DNA from: DATAVB01 sp040414495
GTDB taxonomy: Bacteria; Actinomycetota; Actinomycetes; Mycobacteriales; QHCD01
Assembly: GCA_040414495.1 (NCBI GenBank)
Contig: JBEDUI010000045.1
Location: 1 to 6,746 of the forward strand
Direction: 5' to 3'
DNA: 6,746 nt
This document shows positions 5,456-6,746 of the stretch, one piece after another. Each line of letters begins with the position of its first letter. The first letter of the stretch is position 1. Under the pieces are notes generated by a model that worked only from the letters and a program-made list of their open reading frames with translations, was not told the origin of the DNA and made no database searches. The position numbers and the translations under genes were made by a program.

Positions 5456-6746
5456 GTGTCGGTGCTCAAGCAGTTCAGCTTTCCGGACGTCGGCGAGGGC
5501 CTGACCGAAGGCGAAATCCTGAAGTGGCTGGTGAAGCCCGGCGACGAGGTGACCGACGGTCAGCTGATCGTCGAGGTCGAGACGGCCAAGGCCGCGGTCG
5601 AATTGCCGTGCCCGTTCGACGGGGTCGTCACCGCGTTGCACGCTGAGGAGGGCGCGACCGTGGACGTCGGTGCGCCGATTCTCACCGTCGACGTCGAGCC
5701 CATCGACGTGGAGCCCAGTGGCGCGGTGACGCCGCAACGCAGTCTGACCAGCGACCTGGTGCCCGAGCAGCCGGCCGCCGAGGAGGAGAAGCACAGCGTG
5801 TTGGTCGGTTCGGGCGTAAAACCCAGTCGTACGGTTCGCCGCGCCCGTCGTACCAGCACCCCGGCCGTCAAACCGGCGCCAGCTAAGGCCCCGGCCGCCA
5901 CCAAACCGGCGCCGGCTCCCGTCGCAGCGACCAATGGGGTGGCGCAGCCGACTGTGCTGGCCACCCCGCCGGTCCGCAGACTGGCCAAGGACCACGGCAT
6001 CGACCTGGGCACGGTGACCGGCACCGGCCCGAACGGCACCATCACCCGCGCCGACGTCGAAGCCGCCGCCGAAATCCAACCCGAGCCCAGCGTTACCGGT
6101 GTTTCCGGTGTGGAGGAACGGATCCCGGTCAAGGGCGTACGCCGGCAAACCGCGCAGGCCATGGTCACCAGCGCCTTCACCGCCCCGCACGTCACCGAAT
6201 TCCTCGCGGTCGACATGACGTCCACAATGGAGTTACGGGACCGGGTCGCGGCGAGCCGGCAATTCGACGGCGTGAAGGTCAGCCCGCTGCTGTTCGTGGC
6301 CAAGGCCCTGCTGCTCGCGGTCCGGCGGCATCCGATGGTGAACTCGACCTGGGACGAGGAAAACCAGGAAATCATCGTCAAGCCGTACGTGAATCTCGGC
6401 ATTGCCGCGGCGACCGACCGCGGGCTGATTGTCCCCAACATCAAGAACGCCGAATCGCTGTCGCTGCGGGGGCTGGCCGACGCGCTGGCCGATCTGGTCT
6501 CGACCGCGCGGGCCGGCAAGACACCGCCGGCGGACCTGGCCCGGGGCACGATTTCGATCACCAACGTCGGGGTGTACGGCGTGGACACCGGTACGCCGAT
6601 CCTGCCGCCGGGCGAGAGCGCGATCCTTGCCTTCGGTGCGGTGAAGCCGACGCCGTGGGTCGTTGACGGTGAAATCGTGCCGCGTCAGGTATGTCAGCTC
6701 GCGCTCTCGTTCGACCACCGGATCATCGACGGTCGGTTGGGTTCGG
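5456..6746 (+). CDS. bkdC: 2-oxoacid dehydrogenase E2, dihydrolipoamide acyltransferase (BkdC/PdhC-like), C-terminus missing
   Basis: E2 is the core of the complex: its swinging lipoyl group accepts the acyl unit from E1 and passes it to coenzyme A. The 430 codons present show a single lipoyl domain (about 5-80) with the modified Lys45 in VETAKA, a Pro/Ala/Lys linker (about 134-160), a peripheral-subunit-binding domain (168-203: TPPVRRLAKDHGIDL, then GTGPNGTITRADV), and the catalytic domain from about 220. The active-site motif DHRIIDG (420-426, His421 and Asp425) is reached just before the window ends; about 25-30 residues are missing. GTG 5456 is chosen because GGGAGG (5445-5450) lies 5 bases upstream; another GTG at 5462 is too far. 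It begins 21 bases after E1 beta, in the same operon. The E3 dihydrolipoamide dehydrogenase is not in the window and may be encoded elsewhere. Confidence 0.95.
   Translation, partial: MSVLKQFSFPDVGEGLTEGEILKWLVKPGDEVTDGQLIVEVETAKAAVELPCPFDGVVTALHAEEGATVDVGAPILTVDVEPIDVEPSGAVTPQRSLTSDLVPEQPAAEEEKHSVLVGSGVKPSRTVRRARRTSTPAVKPAPAKAPAATKPAPAPVAATNGVAQPTVLATPPVRRLAKDHGIDLGTVTGTGPNGTITRADVEAAAEIQPEPSVTGVSGVEERIPVKGVRRQTAQAMVTSAFTAPHVTEFLAVDMTSTMELRDRVAASRQFDGVKVSPLLFVAKALLLAVRRHPMVNSTWDEENQEIIVKPYVNLGIAAATDRGLIVPNIKNAESLSLRGLADALADLVSTARAGKTPPADLARGTISITNVGVYGVDTGTPILPPGESAILAFGAVKPTPWVVDGEIVPRQVCQLALSFDHRIIDGRLGS
5870..5913 (+). repeat. repeated segment in the E2 Pro/Ala-rich linker
   Basis: AAACCGGCGCC occurs at 5870-5880 and again at 5903-5913, 33 bp apart and in frame; each copy encodes part of K-P-A-P-A. 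It lies in the flexible linker between the lipoyl and subunit-binding domains, where such low-complexity repeats are normal and allow the lipoyl arm to swing. The 33-bp spacing keeps the frame. Confidence 0.6.

Noticed and set aside
4244..6190. 648-codon open frame on the minus strand across E1 alpha, E1 beta and E2
   Set aside because: It lies antisense to three clearly recognisable genes and its translation is Arg/Gly/His-rich with no family features; long antisense frames are common in high-GC codon-biased DNA.
1..6746. CRISPR array, tRNA/rRNA, insertion sequence, toxin-antitoxin or defence module
   Set aside because: I looked on both strands and saw no regularly spaced repeats with spacers, no tRNA-like cloverleaf, no transposase, and no such genes; apart from the amber codon the content is ordinary metabolism and efflux.

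Overview
The window looks like chromosomal DNA of a high-GC Gram-positive bacterium (Actinomycetota). GC is high throughout, GTG starts are common (three of the five start codons called here), Shine-Dalgarno (SD) sequences are purine-rich, and every protein resembles actinomycete families. Genus cannot be assigned from the sequence alone. The calls are my own translation and recall of family motifs; no database search was run.

Layout. Positions 1-643 (minus strand) hold the N-terminal half of a 14-helix-type (DHA2) major facilitator superfamily (MFS) drug exporter, cut by the window edge. It is transcribed divergently from an XRE-family regulator with a MmyB-like ligand-binding domain (731-1609, plus strand), the usual arrangement for an efflux pump and its local regulator. 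Next, on the plus strand, is an M20-family metallopeptidase/deacylase (1724-3028), preceded by a short gap that carries three CCTAG motifs exactly 10 bp apart. A gap of about 295 bp (3029-3323) holds a possible promoter, a small inverted repeat and a possible 51-codon leader ORF. The rest of the window is a 2-oxoacid dehydrogenase operon: E1 alpha (3324-4466), E1 beta (4466-5434) and E2 (5456 to the window end, missing about its last 25-30 residues). It most resembles the actinobacterial branched-chain ketoacid dehydrogenase (BkdABC) type, which is often auto-annotated as pyruvate dehydrogenase.

The main anomaly is an in-frame TAG at codon 153 of E1 alpha (3780-3782). The reading frame, codon choice and family motifs continue without a break on both sides, and the position corresponds to a Gln in the relatives I recall, so one CAG-to-TAG change explains it. 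As written, the gene yields a 152-residue fragment without the thiamine-diphosphate motif. The cause may be a recent nonsense mutation, a sequencing error, or amber suppression. Because E1 beta overlaps the E1 alpha stop by one base, the lesion could also lower translation of the downstream genes.

Working together: E1 alpha/beta would decarboxylate a branched-chain 2-oxoacid (or pyruvate) and pass the acyl group to the lipoyl-lysine of E2, which makes acyl-CoA. E3 is not in the window. The M20 enzyme could feed amino acids into the same catabolism, but that link is only inferred from position. I found no CRISPR array, tRNA, rRNA, insertion sequence or novel defence-like system here.
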